IMG/VR virus record: IMGVR_UViG_3300025687_000053
Span: 1 to 56,828 of that record
DNA length: 56,828 nt
Direction: 5' to 3' (one strand)
From: a virus
Of this stretch, positions 1-6,987 are shown in pieces (the first letter of the stretch is position 1; the number at the start of each line of letters is the position of its first letter). Below the pieces are notes generated by a model that was not told the origin of the DNA, made no database searches, and saw only the letters and a list, made by a program, of their open reading frames with translations. The translations under genes and the position numbers were made by a program.

Positions 1-2
1 AT

Positions 3-326
3 GCACGTAACTTTGTATTCATTGTTGATAGTTCAACGGGCTATTGTGAAGTAAAACATGGCACGGATACGCTTGACCAATGGTTGGAACCCACACCAAT
101 CTCTCTAATACAATTTGACAAGATGATGGGTGTTGTGTACCAAAGAGTCGTACAATGTACGGGAGAAGCCGCCCTATTGGTTAAGCGCAATGGAAAATGG
201 CGTGTACGTGCTGAGGGAACGTTTCCTTTCTGCAAAGCGGAAGAAGAAATGTGTCATACTAGATTTGATTCTACTTTAGTTACTTATCAATTTAATATAG
301 AAAAATATGTCAACAAATCCAAATAA
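3..326 (+). CDS. Hypothetical protein, C-terminal part of the junction-spanning gene
   Basis: This open frame runs in from the left edge (codons begin at base 3) and is the continuation of the gene that starts at 56642. Joined across the 126-base terminal overlap it encodes 127 residues ending in NIEKYVNKSK. A TTG at 84 could be taken for a start, but the reading frame is open from the edge and matches the gene at the right end exactly. The C-terminal part contains one CxxxxxxxxC-like spacing with no recognisable metal site. I recognise no family. It lies at the end of the early small-gene region and overlaps the 34-residue membrane peptide that follows by 20 bases. Confidence 0.75.
   Translation, partial: ARNFVFIVDSSTGYCEVKHGTDTLDQWLEPTPISLIQFDKMMGVVYQRVVQCTGEAALLVKRNGKWRVRAEGTFPFCKAEEEMCHTRFDSTLVTYQFNIEKYVNKSK
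4..129. repeat. Left copy of the 126-bp terminal overlap
   Basis: Bases 4-129 are identical to 56703-56828. The first three bases (atg) also match 56699-56701 if one C is missing from the left copy: ATGCACG here against ATGCCACG on the right. The simplest reading is an assembly overlap of a circular or terminally redundant genome, with a one-base error at the extreme left end. Confidence 0.9.
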
Positions 327-411
327 ACTATTTAAAAGAATTATCTTGATATACATGCTTACTATGTTTATCATATTTCTAATCAGAATCTATTTAAAAA
401 CAAATGGCTAA
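307..411 (+). CDS. Small single-pass membrane peptide (34 aa)
   Basis: A 34-residue frame starts at ATG 307 inside the end of the preceding gene and stops at TAA 409-411. It has a basic N-terminus (KLFKR) followed by about 16 hydrophobic residues (ILIYMLTMFIIFLI) and a short basic tail, which fits one transmembrane helix. It then overlaps the start of the next small gene at 404. Tight overlaps on both sides favour a real gene. Phage membrane peptides of this size often act in host takeover, superinfection exclusion or lysis timing, but nothing here says which. Confidence 0.5.
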   Translation: MSTNPNKLFKRIILIYMLTMFIIFLIRIYLKTNG

Positions 412-562
412 GAGGAACACAATTGAAAAGCGTCGCAAGAAGGCGATGGAGAATTATCGACAGACAGGGATGTCTAAGTACGAAAGAAAACGCAGAGAAT
501 TAAACAGGGTAGAACACCCTGCAGCAATGTTAGCAAGATGTCACGGCGGACCACAAAAGTAG
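404..562 (+). CDS. Small, very basic protein (52 aa)
   Basis: The frame from ATG 404 to TAG 560-562 encodes 52 residues, about 17 of them Lys or Arg, with a KRRKK cluster near residue 10 and ERKRRE near residue 27. It overlaps the upstream membrane peptide by 8 bases and the helicase start by 25 bases, so the three genes form a chained operon. The composition suggests a nucleic-acid-binding protein. It resembles small phage proteins often found beside replication genes, but I cannot name a family. Confidence 0.55.
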   Translation: MAKRNTIEKRRKKAMENYRQTGMSKYERKRRELNRVEHPAAMLARCHGGPQK

Positions 563-2259
563 CGAGCGTCTATATAGGACAATATAACGAGGAGTGCATT
601 CGTTGTGACTTTGATTACAATATGAATGACATTTGTGATATTAAGGCTATCAATGGTTCTTACTGGTATAAGCGGGAAAATTGTTGGATTGTACCGTTAA
701 ACCTGGACAACTGTTTTCACCTCAAAAAGAAACTCAAATACAAGTTTAAATTCAATCTGCGGCAATGGGCTAATAATGTATACAAACGCCAAGAGAGGAA
801 ACTGGGTAAACTACAGATTGAGGGGTTGGGTGGTACACTACTACCATTCCAAAATGAAGGCGTGCAGTTGATTAACCTGTTTCAAGGGCGTGCTATACTG
901 GGTGATGAAATGGGTTTGGGTAAGACAGTCCAAGCCCTCGCCTATGCCCAGTTGAACAAACGGTTTAGACCTATGTTAATCGTATGTCCAGGTTTGATGA
1001 AATATAAATGGGCTGACGAGGTTAGACATTGGATTGGTGAGACAGACATAACCATTTTGGAAGGACGTACACCTTACCCAGTACATCCATCGGGGATATT
1101 TATTATCAATTATGATATTCTCCATTACTGGGAACGCCAGTTAGTTCATATTCCCTTTGAATTAGTTGTTATCGATGAACTGCATTACTTAAAGAATAAG
1201 GGGACAAAGAAGTCCCCTGTTAAGCGTACAAACGCCGCTTTGAATATTACCCGTAACATCCGATATCGTTTGGGGTTAACAGGGACGCTGAGTACAGGGA
1301 AAGTTCTGGATATGTTCATACCACTGAAAATCATTAACCCCTACATCTTCACCAACGAATGGAAGTACAAACACAGGTATTGCGGACCCAAGCATAACGG
1401 GTTTGGGTGGGACTTCGATGGTGTATCTAACGCACAGGAGTTACACAACATACTGAAAGAGAAGATTCTTATACGTAGGTTAAAGAAAGATGTGCTTAAA
1501 GACCTACCTGATAAGCAATATAGTTTAACCCAGTTCGATATCGATGGTCGTGGGGATTATGATATGGCTGAACAAAGATACTTGACTTTCCTAGAGAACA
1601 TGGTGGAGGGGAAGGTCAAGCGGTATCTGCAACAATTCTATGATGATAAGATTGGTTGCGTTACCATTGACCACGTGAAGTTAGATGCCATGAAAAAACA
1701 GGCTACTGAAAAGGCTAATGCCCTTACCCAAATGGAACACCTCAGACAGTTGTGTGTCAATGGTAAGTTAGACCAGTGCATTGCTTGGATTGCGGAGTTT
1801 CTTGAAAGTGGTGAAAAGCTATGTGTGTTTGGTATTCACAAACCCTTTGTCCGTAAAATATACGAGCACTTTAAGAGTAAGGCATTACTGATAGCAGGTG
1901 GTACAAGTGCCAAACAAAAAGCACAAATTGAAAAACAATTTCAAACCAATAAAAAATATCGCCTATTAGTAGGAAATGTGAAGGCTGCCGGAATTGGTTT
2001 AACTTTAACAGCTGCCAGTCATATAGCCTTGTTTGAGTTCCCCTGGAACCCAGATGAATTGGCACAAGCCATAGACCGTGTTCACCGTATAACGCAGGAT
2101 AAGAAAGTGATGGTTCATTTACTGGTAAGCCGCGACACGGTTGAACGTAGGATGTTGAAAACCTTGTACGGTAAACAACAGACATCGGATTTGGTGTTGG
2201 ATGGTGGTGTAAGGGAAACGACATTAGAATTACAAACGATAATAAATAGAATAGCATGA
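538..2259 (+). CDS. SNF2/RapA-type superfamily 2 DNA helicase-translocase
   Basis: This is a 573-residue SF2 ATPase of the SNF2 group. It has a Walker A segment GDEMGLGKT at residues 122-130, a DELH Walker B box at 213-216 and an LTGT motif III near 245. Motif V is in the segment AAGIGLTLTAAS and a motif VI arginine finger is in AIDRVHRITQ near residues 505-515. The N-terminal ~85 residues hold a small beta-rich region reminiscent of the HARP domain of annealing helicases (inference). In phages such enzymes remodel replication forks or help recombination. The gene follows a small basic gene with 25 bases of overlap and is ATGA-coupled to the next gene. Function as a fork-remodelling translocase is likely, but its substrate is unknown. 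Confidence 0.88.
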   Translation: MSRRTTKVASVYIGQYNEECIRCDFDYNMNDICDIKAINGSYWYKRENCWIVPLNLDNCFHLKKKLKYKFKFNLRQWANNVYKRQERKLGKLQIEGLGGTLLPFQNEGVQLINLFQGRAILGDEMGLGKTVQALAYAQLNKRFRPMLIVCPGLMKYKWADEVRHWIGETDITILEGRTPYPVHPSGIFIINYDILHYWERQLVHIPFELVVIDELHYLKNKGTKKSPVKRTNAALNITRNIRYRLGLTGTLSTGKVLDMFIPLKIINPYIFTNEWKYKHRYCGPKHNGFGWDFDGVSNAQELHNILKEKILIRRLKKDVLKDLPDKQYSLTQFDIDGRGDYDMAEQRYLTFLENMVEGKVKRYLQQFYDDKIGCVTIDHVKLDAMKKQATEKANALTQMEHLRQLCVNGKLDQCIAWIAEFLESGEKLCVFGIHKPFVRKIYEHFKSKALLIAGGTSAKQKAQIEKQFQTNKKYRLLVGNVKAAGIGLTLTAASHIALFEFPWNPDELAQAIDRVHRITQDKKVMVHLLVSRDTVERRMLKTLYGKQQTSDLVLDGGVRETTLELQTIINRIA

Positions 2260-2522
2260 AAAAACTTTACCCCCCGCAATACGCGGAAAGCAACACAACA
2301 GATGATTTTGCAATAGTTGTAAGATACTGTGGAGAGACTGTTCCCATTTTTAACTTGAAAGAAAAAGTAGGGGAAGTCACGGTGCAATTGATTCACGGAG
2401 AAATTAATTTTACCTGTCATATAAAGGAAGAATTTATTGAATTGATCGATGCTCAAAAGCTACACAACGCATTTGTTAAAGAAGAGTTAGTTCGTCTGCA
2501 AATTAATAGCATAATAAAATGA
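2256..2522 (+). CDS. Hypothetical protein (88 aa) between helicase and primase
   Basis: The gene overlaps both neighbours by the ATGA arrangement (start 2256 in the helicase stop, stop 2522 over the primase start), so it is translationally coupled to the replication genes. The protein has a predicted beta-rich first half, with strands around residues 18-55, followed by a helical tail. I see no catalytic or metal-binding motif and recognise no family. Its position suggests an accessory role in priming or helicase control (inference only). Confidence 0.7.
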   Translation: MKKLYPPQYAESNTTDDFAIVVRYCGETVPIFNLKEKVGEVTVQLIHGEINFTCHIKEEFIELIDAQKLHNAFVKEELVRLQINSIIK

Positions 2523-3415
2523 ACATCGAACAACTGTACCGTGACCACAACATCCGTTTCGTAACGGAGGGACACAAACACGCCCGCGAAGGTTGGGTGA
2601 ATGTGGAATGTCCGTTTTGTACTGGTAATCCTGGATATCATTTGGGATACGATACGATCGGGAACAAATTCGTCTGCTGGCGTTGTGGTGGTAAACACGC
2701 CGACCAAGTTATTAGCAAACTTCTTAGAGTAGGTACAGGGGAAGCAAAGACCTTATTAAGACAATACGGTAGTCTAGTCCACAAAGTACCGGAGAAGAGA
2801 GCTAAGATAGGAACAAAGAGGTTTAAATTACCACCACACACCCAACCACTAGCACAAGCCCATAGAAACTATCTTGAAGACAGGGGATTCGCCCCTGACC
2901 TGTTGATTGATTTATATGGTTTACAAGGAACAGGGATATACAGCAGATTGGACAACATTGATTATAGTCGTAGGATAGTGATCCCGTATATGTGGGGTGA
3001 CGAAATAGTTAGTTTTGATTGCCGCGACATTACTAACAAAAGCCAATATAAATACATGGCGTGCAGTGAAGCGCGGGAAAAGATTAATCATAAGCATATT
3101 CTTTACGGTAGTCAACCTCTTTGGGGAGATACTGGTATATGTGTGGAGGGGTGTACAGATGTTTGGCGTATGGGTGTTAATAGTTTTGCTACATCTGGTA
3201 TTAAGTACACGCCAAAACAGCTAAGGCTTATAGCCAAGACATTCAAACGTGTACCAGTATTATTCGACCCTGATCCACAGGGTATCAAACAAGCAAACAA
3301 ATTAATAAGTGATTTGAAGTTTCGTGGGGTGGATAGTTTTAGAGTAGACATTGAGACGGATCCCGGCGACCTCACTCAAACAGAGGCGGATTATTTGGTA
3401 AAACAATTGATTTAA
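2519..3415 (+). CDS. DnaG-like DNA primase (zinc finger plus TOPRIM)
   Basis: This 298-residue protein matches a compact phage primase. A CHC2-type zinc ribbon is formed by C31, C34, C53 and C56. A TOPRIM domain follows, with E210 in VEGCTDVW and the metal-binding acidic pair D250/D252 in LFDPDPQG. Bacterial DnaG is about twice as long and carries a helicase-binding C-terminal domain, which is absent here. It should make RNA primers for the phage polymerase and work with the DnaB-like helicase at 6988. It is ATGA-coupled to the preceding gene and is the last gene before a promoter-like site at about 3427. Confidence 0.92.
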   Translation: MNIEQLYRDHNIRFVTEGHKHAREGWVNVECPFCTGNPGYHLGYDTIGNKFVCWRCGGKHADQVISKLLRVGTGEAKTLLRQYGSLVHKVPEKRAKIGTKRFKLPPHTQPLAQAHRNYLEDRGFAPDLLIDLYGLQGTGIYSRLDNIDYSRRIVIPYMWGDEIVSFDCRDITNKSQYKYMACSEAREKINHKHILYGSQPLWGDTGICVEGCTDVWRMGVNSFATSGIKYTPKQLRLIAKTFKRVPVLFDPDPQGIKQANKLISDLKFRGVDSFRVDIETDPGDLTQTEADYLVKQLI

Positions 3416-3434
3416 AAAATTAAACTTATATTTG
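3406..3434 (+). promoter_or_regulatory. Candidate Bacteroidota-type promoter for the replication-initiation operon
   Basis: TATATTTG at 3427-3434 matches the Bacteroidota -7 consensus TAnnTTTG exactly. An ATTG at 3406-3409, 17 bases upstream, is a weak -33 box. It lies just after the primase stop and 32 bases before the next start at 3467. Confidence 0.5.
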
Positions 3435-3466
3435 TGTTAAGGTTTAAAAAATTAAATCACAAGACG

Positions 3467-3628
3467 ATGGCAAAAACGATTGAACATAATGGTAAAAAGT
3501 ACCTTCCTGTAAAGGACTTTGCGGACAAGATGGAGATATCTGTGCAAGCAGTTTATCAAGGTCTTAAAGCAGGTACGTATCAAGGGTATAAATTAGGCAA
3601 CTACCAACTAGTACAGGTAGAAGAGTAA
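3467..3628 (+). CDS. Small helix-turn-helix protein (53 aa)
   Basis: The start is set at ATG 3467 rather than the upstream 3434 codon, because 3434 lies in the promoter-like box. The 53 residues read as an excisionase or MerR-like winged helix: a beta pair around GKKYLPV, a helix DFADKMEIS, a recognition helix VQAVYQGLKAGTY, then a strand pair YKLGNYQLVQV. It is the first gene after a promoter-like site and lies 1 base before the O-like replication gene, so it may regulate that operon or help initiator binding. Exact target unknown. Confidence 0.65.
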   Translation: MAKTIEHNGKKYLPVKDFADKMEISVQAVYQGLKAGTYQGYKLGNYQLVQVEE

Positions 3629-3629
3629 C

Positions 3630-4400
3630 ATGAAAAAAACCAAATTACAATATTTTAAATTTGACGCCAGTGAATGGATGATTGGTGACATCACTACCTG
3701 TACAATGGAAGCACAGGGTTTGTTCGCCAACCTATGTGCATTCTATTGGATGCGTGAATGCGTCGTATCATTGGGTATTGTACAGAATAAGTATCCCGAA
3801 CACGCACATCTATTAAATGAATTGATTGACAATGGGGTTATCAAAAGTAATGAAGACCATATTGTCATTGAGTTTTTAGATGAACAAATGGTGGATGTGA
3901 AGAAGTTATCAGAGATACGACGTGACGCTGGAAGTAAAGGGGGGCAGGCAAAAAGTAGCAAATGCTTAGCAAATGGTAAGCAATTGCCAATATACAAAGA
4001 CAAAGACGAAGACTTTGTTTTACCAAAAAAACAAACAAAAAAGGTTTTTAAACGAACGAAACCTTCCAAAAGAGAAAACAAACACCGTCCAATATTTTCT
4101 GAATATGAATGGTTTAGAGATGACGTCCAAAAGATGTGGGATGAAGAATGGTGGCCACTGAAAATGGAGAAAGGTTGTTCACCAAGTGACAATGCAATTA
4201 GACGAGCCCTGAACAAGATTGAAAAGTTTAGTGACGGGGATTACGATACTGCCCTAGAAATATTAACACAGAGCGTTGATCGGGGGTGGACGGACATCTG
4301 GGGTCTAAAAACAAACAAAAAAGACGTCAATCGTCGCGGCTCCCGTAACTTTACATCTCCAGAGGGTGTAGAGTACAGAGAGGGGGTTACCGTACGTTAG
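3630..4400 (+). CDS. Replication initiator / replisome organiser (O-like)
   Basis: The N-terminal ~100 residues (KLQYFKFDASEWM, then MEAQGLFANLCAFYW) match the pattern of phage replisome-organiser N-terminal domains, winged helix proteins of the Lin1244/Lin1753 kind, seen next to DnaC-like loaders. A low-complexity linker at about 100-150 carries an FKRTK motif at residues 140-144, one of the shared tag motifs of this genome. The C-terminal ~100 residues are helical and end with SRNFTSPEGVEYREG, a tail like those of phage primosome proteins that bind the loader. It should bind the origin and recruit the DnaC-like protein at 4781. Family assignment is by pattern only. Confidence 0.7.
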   Translation: MKKTKLQYFKFDASEWMIGDITTCTMEAQGLFANLCAFYWMRECVVSLGIVQNKYPEHAHLLNELIDNGVIKSNEDHIVIEFLDEQMVDVKKLSEIRRDAGSKGGQAKSSKCLANGKQLPIYKDKDEDFVLPKKQTKKVFKRTKPSKRENKHRPIFSEYEWFRDDVQKMWDEEWWPLKMEKGCSPSDNAIRRALNKIEKFSDGDYDTALEILTQSVDRGWTDIWGLKTNKKDVNRRGSRNFTSPEGVEYREGVTVR

Positions 4401-4427
4401 AGACGATAAAATTAAAACACGATAACA

Positions 4428-4784
4428 ATGGAACGAACTAAGAAGAAATTTACCCGTACAAAGAAGGCAGATAAACCAACCTTCACCCGTACCAAAAAGA
4501 AATCTGGTTTCGTACGAACCAAGAAAAAAGAAGTACCACCCATTCAGATCCGGATTAAAGGTGAAATGACTGAGGACAGCCCAATGCCTACTGGAATGTT
4601 CAAAGGAGAGCGCGTTGGGGATATGTGGCCTGAGTATTTATATCGTATCTATAACGACGGCATGTGTACGCCTAAATTGAAACGGTACATAGAAACAAGG
4701 ATGAAAGATATAGAAGAACAAATCCAAGAAAACAAAAACAACCATAATCGGGAAATGCGTAAGTTGCGGGGAGGTAAGAAATGA
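4428..4784 (+). CDS. Tandem RTKK-tag protein with a DUF3820-like domain
   Basis: The first 34 of 118 residues are four copies of a basic motif (RTK at residues 3-5, 10-12, 21-23 and 30-32, each two places after M or F). Residues ~55-100 match the DUF3820 pattern: MFKGERVGDMWPEYLYRIY, then a helix with CTPKLKRYIE. A paralogous domain without the tags is encoded at 18946. The C-terminus is a short charged coil. The gene is preceded by ACGATAACAATG and is ATGA-coupled to the DnaC-like loader. The function of DUF3820 is not known. The multiple tags make this a candidate hub for the other tagged proteins (inference). Confidence 0.75.
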   Translation: MERTKKKFTRTKKADKPTFTRTKKKSGFVRTKKKEVPPIQIRIKGEMTEDSPMPTGMFKGERVGDMWPEYLYRIYNDGMCTPKLKRYIETRMKDIEEQIQENKNNHNREMRKLRGGKK

Positions 4785-5392
4785 GAAAACTAAGCCCTGA
4801 ACAAATACAACACAACACCAAGCAATGGGAAGACGTTTGGAAGATTCATCTGTTTAAAGAATTACAGAAAACAAACCCCCGTATATATAAGGTAATAACA
4901 GCCCCCAATTTCAAAGGCACAAAGTATAACACCATACCGACCAGCGCATATCTGTTCGGTGGTGTAGGTACTGGTAAAACGGTTGAGGCAATCTGGATGT
5001 TAATAGAGTGGACTCGTATGCGCATTATGAATAGCCAACCGATAAAAGGATTGGGCTTGTTTGTTACTTGCGAAGAATTGTTCCAATCCATACGGAACAC
5101 ATACAACAAAAAGAGTGACGTTACAGAACAAACTCTATTAGACCTTTATCAAGAAGCGGAAATGTTGGTGATTGATGATTTAGGCGTAATGAATACCAGT
5201 GATTGGACGTATAAGATACTGTACCAGATTGTTGATTACCGTTACAGCAATTTCCTGCCCACCATTTACACCAGCAATATGAGTCTGGCTGACTTGGCTA
5301 AGGTACTGGGGGATGATAGAATACCAGACAGGATACAACATGACTGCAAAGATAATATATATAATTACAAACGTAAATCAAGGAGGATGTAA
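4781..5392 (+). CDS. DnaC/IstB-like helicase loader ATPase
   Basis: This 203-residue AAA+ protein has Walker A GGVGTGKT at 60-67, Walker B LVIDDLG with D132/D133, a sensor I region YTSNMSLADLA, and an arginine-rich end (DDRIPDRIQ) typical of DnaC and IstB proteins. It should load the DnaB-like helicase (6988) at the origin marked by the O-like protein (3630). It is ATGA-coupled to the tag protein. The coding sequence ends with AGGAGG, which doubles as the ribosome binding site of the next gene. Confidence 0.88.
   Translation: MRKLSPEQIQHNTKQWEDVWKIHLFKELQKTNPRIYKVITAPNFKGTKYNTIPTSAYLFGGVGTGKTVEAIWMLIEWTRMRIMNSQPIKGLGLFVTCEELFQSIRNTYNKKSDVTEQTLLDLYQEAEMLVIDDLGVMNTSDWTYKILYQIVDYRYSNFLPTIYTSNMSLADLAKVLGDDRIPDRIQHDCKDNIYNYKRKSRRM
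5381..5386 (+). promoter_or_regulatory. Strong Shine-Dalgarno site AGGAGG
   Basis: AGGAGG lies seven bases before ATG 5394, inside the last codons of the loader gene. Strong Shine-Dalgarno sites are uncommon in Bacteroidota, and most genes here have only A-rich leaders. This site fixes the start of the next gene at 5394 rather than 5313. Confidence 0.65.
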
Positions 5393-5393
5393 T

Positions 5394-6089
5394 ATGAAAA
5401 CAAATGATTTAATAAAAGAATACAACGCTAAGATTTACGAGGCTATACATGGTCAGGGCAAGTTGACAACGCAATCGGTTAAAGATGTTTTAAAAGATTT
5501 TGCAAGTGCGTTACTCAAACCATCAGACAAGCAAGAGAAAAACAACGAGGAGGAGAAGAATGTAAAATGTGATAACTGGAATAACTGTCCTGCGCTAAAG
5601 GATAGCTGTTGTTATTCTCTAAATAGTAATAGATATGGGTGCTTCAACCCACCCACAGACCATAATGTTGACGTTAACAAAGCCGAAAGGAATTGTAAAA
5701 CTTGTGGTGATTCAGGATTATATTGTGTTTACATACCAAATGGTCAAGGTGGATGTAAAGTTTGGTTTAAATCTAAAGCCGAAAGCAAACCCGAAGTGAA
5801 GGAGGTTATAGGAGGCTTTGCAGAGGGGAATTATTCTTGTAAATGTATTAACTGTGGAGATATATTTCAAGGAAATAAAAGGGCAGTTCAATGCAAGCCG
5901 TGTGCTTTAAAAGTTAGCGCAAAGGATAAGGAAGTCAAGTTGAGTAGTATACATTCCACTCTTGTTGATTTAAAGTGTGGCGATACTGACGTAGAAAAAG
6001 CCTTATCGGATATAACACAAATTATTGACTCTTTTCACCCCAAAGGAACACAGGTAATAACCATTAAAATTAAACTATGGAATACGTAA
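5394..6089 (+). CDS. Cysteine-rich, probably zinc-binding protein (231 aa)
   Basis: The start at 5394 is chosen because of the AGGAGG seven bases upstream. After a ~50-residue helical N-terminus and a KEE-rich linker come several cysteine groups: CDNWNNC...CC, CKTCGDSGLYC, a C with GGCKVW, and a clear ribbon CKCINCG...CKPC around residues 150-175. The C-terminal ~50 residues form a separate small helical-beta segment. The architecture suggests a stack of zinc ribbons that bind nucleic acid or protein. I recognise no named family. It overlaps the next gene by 13 bases. Confidence 0.65.
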   Translation: MKTNDLIKEYNAKIYEAIHGQGKLTTQSVKDVLKDFASALLKPSDKQEKNNEEEKNVKCDNWNNCPALKDSCCYSLNSNRYGCFNPPTDHNVDVNKAERNCKTCGDSGLYCVYIPNGQGGCKVWFKSKAESKPEVKEVIGGFAEGNYSCKCINCGDIFQGNKRAVQCKPCALKVSAKDKEVKLSSIHSTLVDLKCGDTDVEKALSDITQIIDSFHPKGTQVITIKIKLWNT

Positions 6090-6340
6090 CTGAAATATTA
6101 CAAGCAAGAATCTCAACACATCTAGCTCAAATGAACAATTGGACTAGTAAAGGTAATATAAGTATGGTGAATCAATGTCAAGAAAAGATAAATGAGCTAT
6201 CAAAAGCCATAGAAATGCTTGAAAATGTTACAAGCGAGGAACACAAGCAACCAAACATATTAGACTACATGGCTAATGGCGATACTGATTGGGAGTTGTA
6301 TGCAAAGGCTCTTGAAAAATATTGTAAAGTGGATGCGTGA
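6077..6340 (+). CDS. Hypothetical helical protein (87 aa)
   Basis: The protein is almost entirely helical, with a coiled-coil-like segment at residues ~5-55 (LQARISTHLAQM, then KINELSKAIEML), and ends in an acidic region with WELYAKALEKY. It overlaps the preceding cysteine-rich gene by 13 bases, so it belongs to the same transcript. No catalytic motif is visible and no family is recognised. Confidence 0.6.
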   Translation: MEYVTEILQARISTHLAQMNNWTSKGNISMVNQCQEKINELSKAIEMLENVTSEEHKQPNILDYMANGDTDWELYAKALEKYCKVDA

Positions 6341-6505
6341 TAAAATGACAAGGGAATGATAACGTTGAGTATAAGAAACGTAGCGTTTTGAAATACTGAA
6401 CATCAAAAACTTACAAAAGTAAAATTGAAATAGAAAACTTAATATTAACCACTGATGGAGCTATGTTTTTTTATACATTGTTACCGCCAGTTAATTATTA
6501 AAATT
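6341..6505. other. AT-rich gap with repeat elements upstream of a cassette-like gene
   Basis: No gene is visible. The stretch contains a 26-base element at 6360-6385 that resembles one at 6765-6791 downstream, and a half-palindrome at 6450-6490 that ends in TGTTACCGCCA (6479-6489). That sequence is repeated inverted at 6759-6769. These features bracket the small gene at 6506. Confidence 0.5.
6479..6489 (+). repeat. Left arm of an 11-bp inverted repeat
   Basis: TGTTACCGCCA here is the exact reverse complement of TGGCGGTAACA at 6759-6769. The pair encloses the gene at 6506-6757. The left arm also sits in an imperfect hairpin that begins ACTGATGG near 6451. Confidence 0.65.
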
Positions 6506-6757
6506 ATGTACGGAGATACAAGACAGAAATACGTGAGGCTTAAAGAGTATGACCAAATAATCATATTCCCTCAGATAATTGAACACAGCACATTTAGACA
6601 CCTAGAGCCAGTGAGCGCAGGATTTTGTAGCGTTGGTGATGATATGATAATTTGTAATGGTGGAAGCGTATCTTTAAACTTAGACAGTAAGGAAGATGAT
6701 AGTTTCGTAGCTACAAAACAAGTATTTGGATGGGATGCCGCAGAAGCTCTGCTCTAA
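6506..6757 (+). CDS. Hypothetical protein (83 aa) in a cassette-like setting
   Basis: The start is placed at ATG 6506. An upstream in-frame ATG at 6455 would run through the palindromic repeat and add unlikely residues. The protein is beta-rich with a mixed charge pattern (KYVRLKEYDQIIIFPQIIEHSTF) and contains no catalytic motif I recognise. Inverted repeats (6479-6489 and 6759-6769) flank it, and so do two related direct elements, so it may have been acquired as a unit. Function unknown. Confidence 0.55.
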   Translation: MYGDTRQKYVRLKEYDQIIIFPQIIEHSTFRHLEPVSAGFCSVGDDMIICNGGSVSLNLDSKEDDSFVATKQVFGWDAAEALL

Positions 6758-6758
6758 T

Positions 6759-6769
6759 TGGCGGTAACA
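6759..6769 (+). repeat. Right arm of the 11-bp inverted repeat
   Basis: TGGCGGTAACA starts just two bases after the stop of the 83-residue gene and mirrors 6479-6489. It leads directly into the second copy of the TAAC...GTATAA element at 6765-6791. Confidence 0.65.
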
Positions 6770-6838
6770 TCTGTATAAACAACAGTAAACGATTGCGCAA
6801 ACGCATAATGAGATAAATTAACCAAATAAAACAGTACT

Positions 6839-6967
6839 ATGAAAACAGCTGCAATACTCTTTATCTTCCTCACATCCTGCGCCACTCTAGACAGACATTA
6901 TAATCCTGAGACGGAGGTAAAGAAGATCGAGACAAAGGAGTTCGACCAGATAATTGAAAAATTTTAA
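6839..6967 (+). CDS. Mini-lipoprotein (42 aa) with a lipobox
   Basis: The frame ATG 6839 to TAA 6967 encodes 42 residues. It starts MKTAAILFIFLTSC, a short signal peptide that ends in a lipobox (LTSC, acylated cysteine at residue 14). The 28-residue mature part is charged. Such small phage lipoproteins are known to block receptors and prevent superinfection, for example the T5 Llp type, and others act at lysis. The gene lies between the cassette-like gene and the DnaB-like helicase, so early or middle expression is expected. The superinfection-exclusion role is inference. Confidence 0.6.
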   Translation: MKTAAILFIFLTSCATLDRHYNPETEVKKIETKEFDQIIEKF

Positions 6968-6987
6968 ACTATAGAGAAAAAGTAGTA

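Noticed and set aside
41-235. Minus-strand open frame at the left edge
   Set aside because: It lies opposite the junction-spanning plus-strand gene, whose frame is supported by both ends of the genome.
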